64,000 nucleotides of DNA from Annona cherimola (Eukaryota > Streptophyta > Magnoliopsida > Magnoliales > Annonaceae), in NCBI GenBank assembly GCA_030490835.1, contig CM059973.1:85513221-85577220 (forward strand), written 5' to 3'. Within the stretch, counting starts at the first letter, position 1; every line of letters begins with the position of its first letter. The position numbers and the translations under genes were made by a program. The notes under the pieces were generated by a model, which worked only from the letters and a program-made list of their open reading frames with translations, did no database searches and was not told the DNA's origin. Positions 63,857 to 64,000 of the stretch are shown one piece after another.

Positions 63857-64000
63857 CGCATGAGCCACATCTCTATGCCTCTTTGAAGCTAGCCTTTAGC
63901 CACTTAACTCAAGCATTTAATCCCTTGATATTATCTTGGAGTTTGCCATTTTAGGAAATTAAGAAAATCAACCCAAAATCCTCCTCACTTGACACCTCAT
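63857..64000. other. Window edge, nothing recognised
   Basis: Short flank beyond the LTR start. No feature can be supported. Confidence 0.4.

Overview
This is nuclear DNA of a flowering plant. It is AT-rich, with spliceosomal GT/AG introns, a plant-type histone H4 promoter, a plant ABCG half-transporter and dense small transposon relics (MITEs, hAT derivatives, solo LTRs, a tRNA-derived SINE, an L1 LINE). The sequence alone does not identify the species. There are no bacterial operons, CRISPR arrays or phage modules.

Three protein genes are well supported. (1) On the minus strand, 19223 to 4395 holds a 15-exon gene for a SET-domain lysine methyltransferase of the RuBisCO large-subunit methyltransferase-like family. 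I rebuilt all 15 exons; every junction keeps frame and gives 466 residues. Its introns carry a solo LTR (intron 5), a tRNA-derived SINE (intron 9) and an unexplained protein-like stretch (intron 2). (2) On the plus strand, 26674-26985 is an intronless core histone H4 with a type I (Hex-Oct) promoter element, an E2F-type site and a TATA box. (3) On the minus strand, 50864-48603 is an intronless 753-residue ABCG half-transporter of the suberin/pollen-wall clade, with a TATA box at 51130. A probable 5' leader exon of a fourth gene, leaving the window to the left, ends at 680.

The rest is mobile-element sediment. 2-4.3 kb: two MITEs with 9-bp target duplications and one hAT-like MITE. 19.3-28 kb: another 9-bp-TSD MITE, several inverted or tandem pairs of a GTGTGTTTGG-ended MITE family, and a 1.7-kb non-autonomous hAT with a perfect 8-bp duplication and an internal 170-bp tandem repeat. 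28-39 kb: mostly unassigned AT-rich DNA with foldback and MITE copies. 39.8-43.6 kb: a decayed L1-type LINE interrupted by an LTR-like insertion. 43.6-57.5 kb: AT-rich flanks of the ABCG gene, with a foldback element whose right arm is present three times. 57.5-59.8 kb: a duplicated low-copy segment attached to a large palindrome. 59.9-63.9 kb: a minus-oriented solo-LTR-like unit with a hAT element nested in it.

The three complete genes are functionally unrelated (protein methylation, chromatin assembly, lipid-barrier export). I found no evidence of a new multi-gene system. The interesting signals are the transposon families, their nesting and the orphan protein-like stretch in intron 2.
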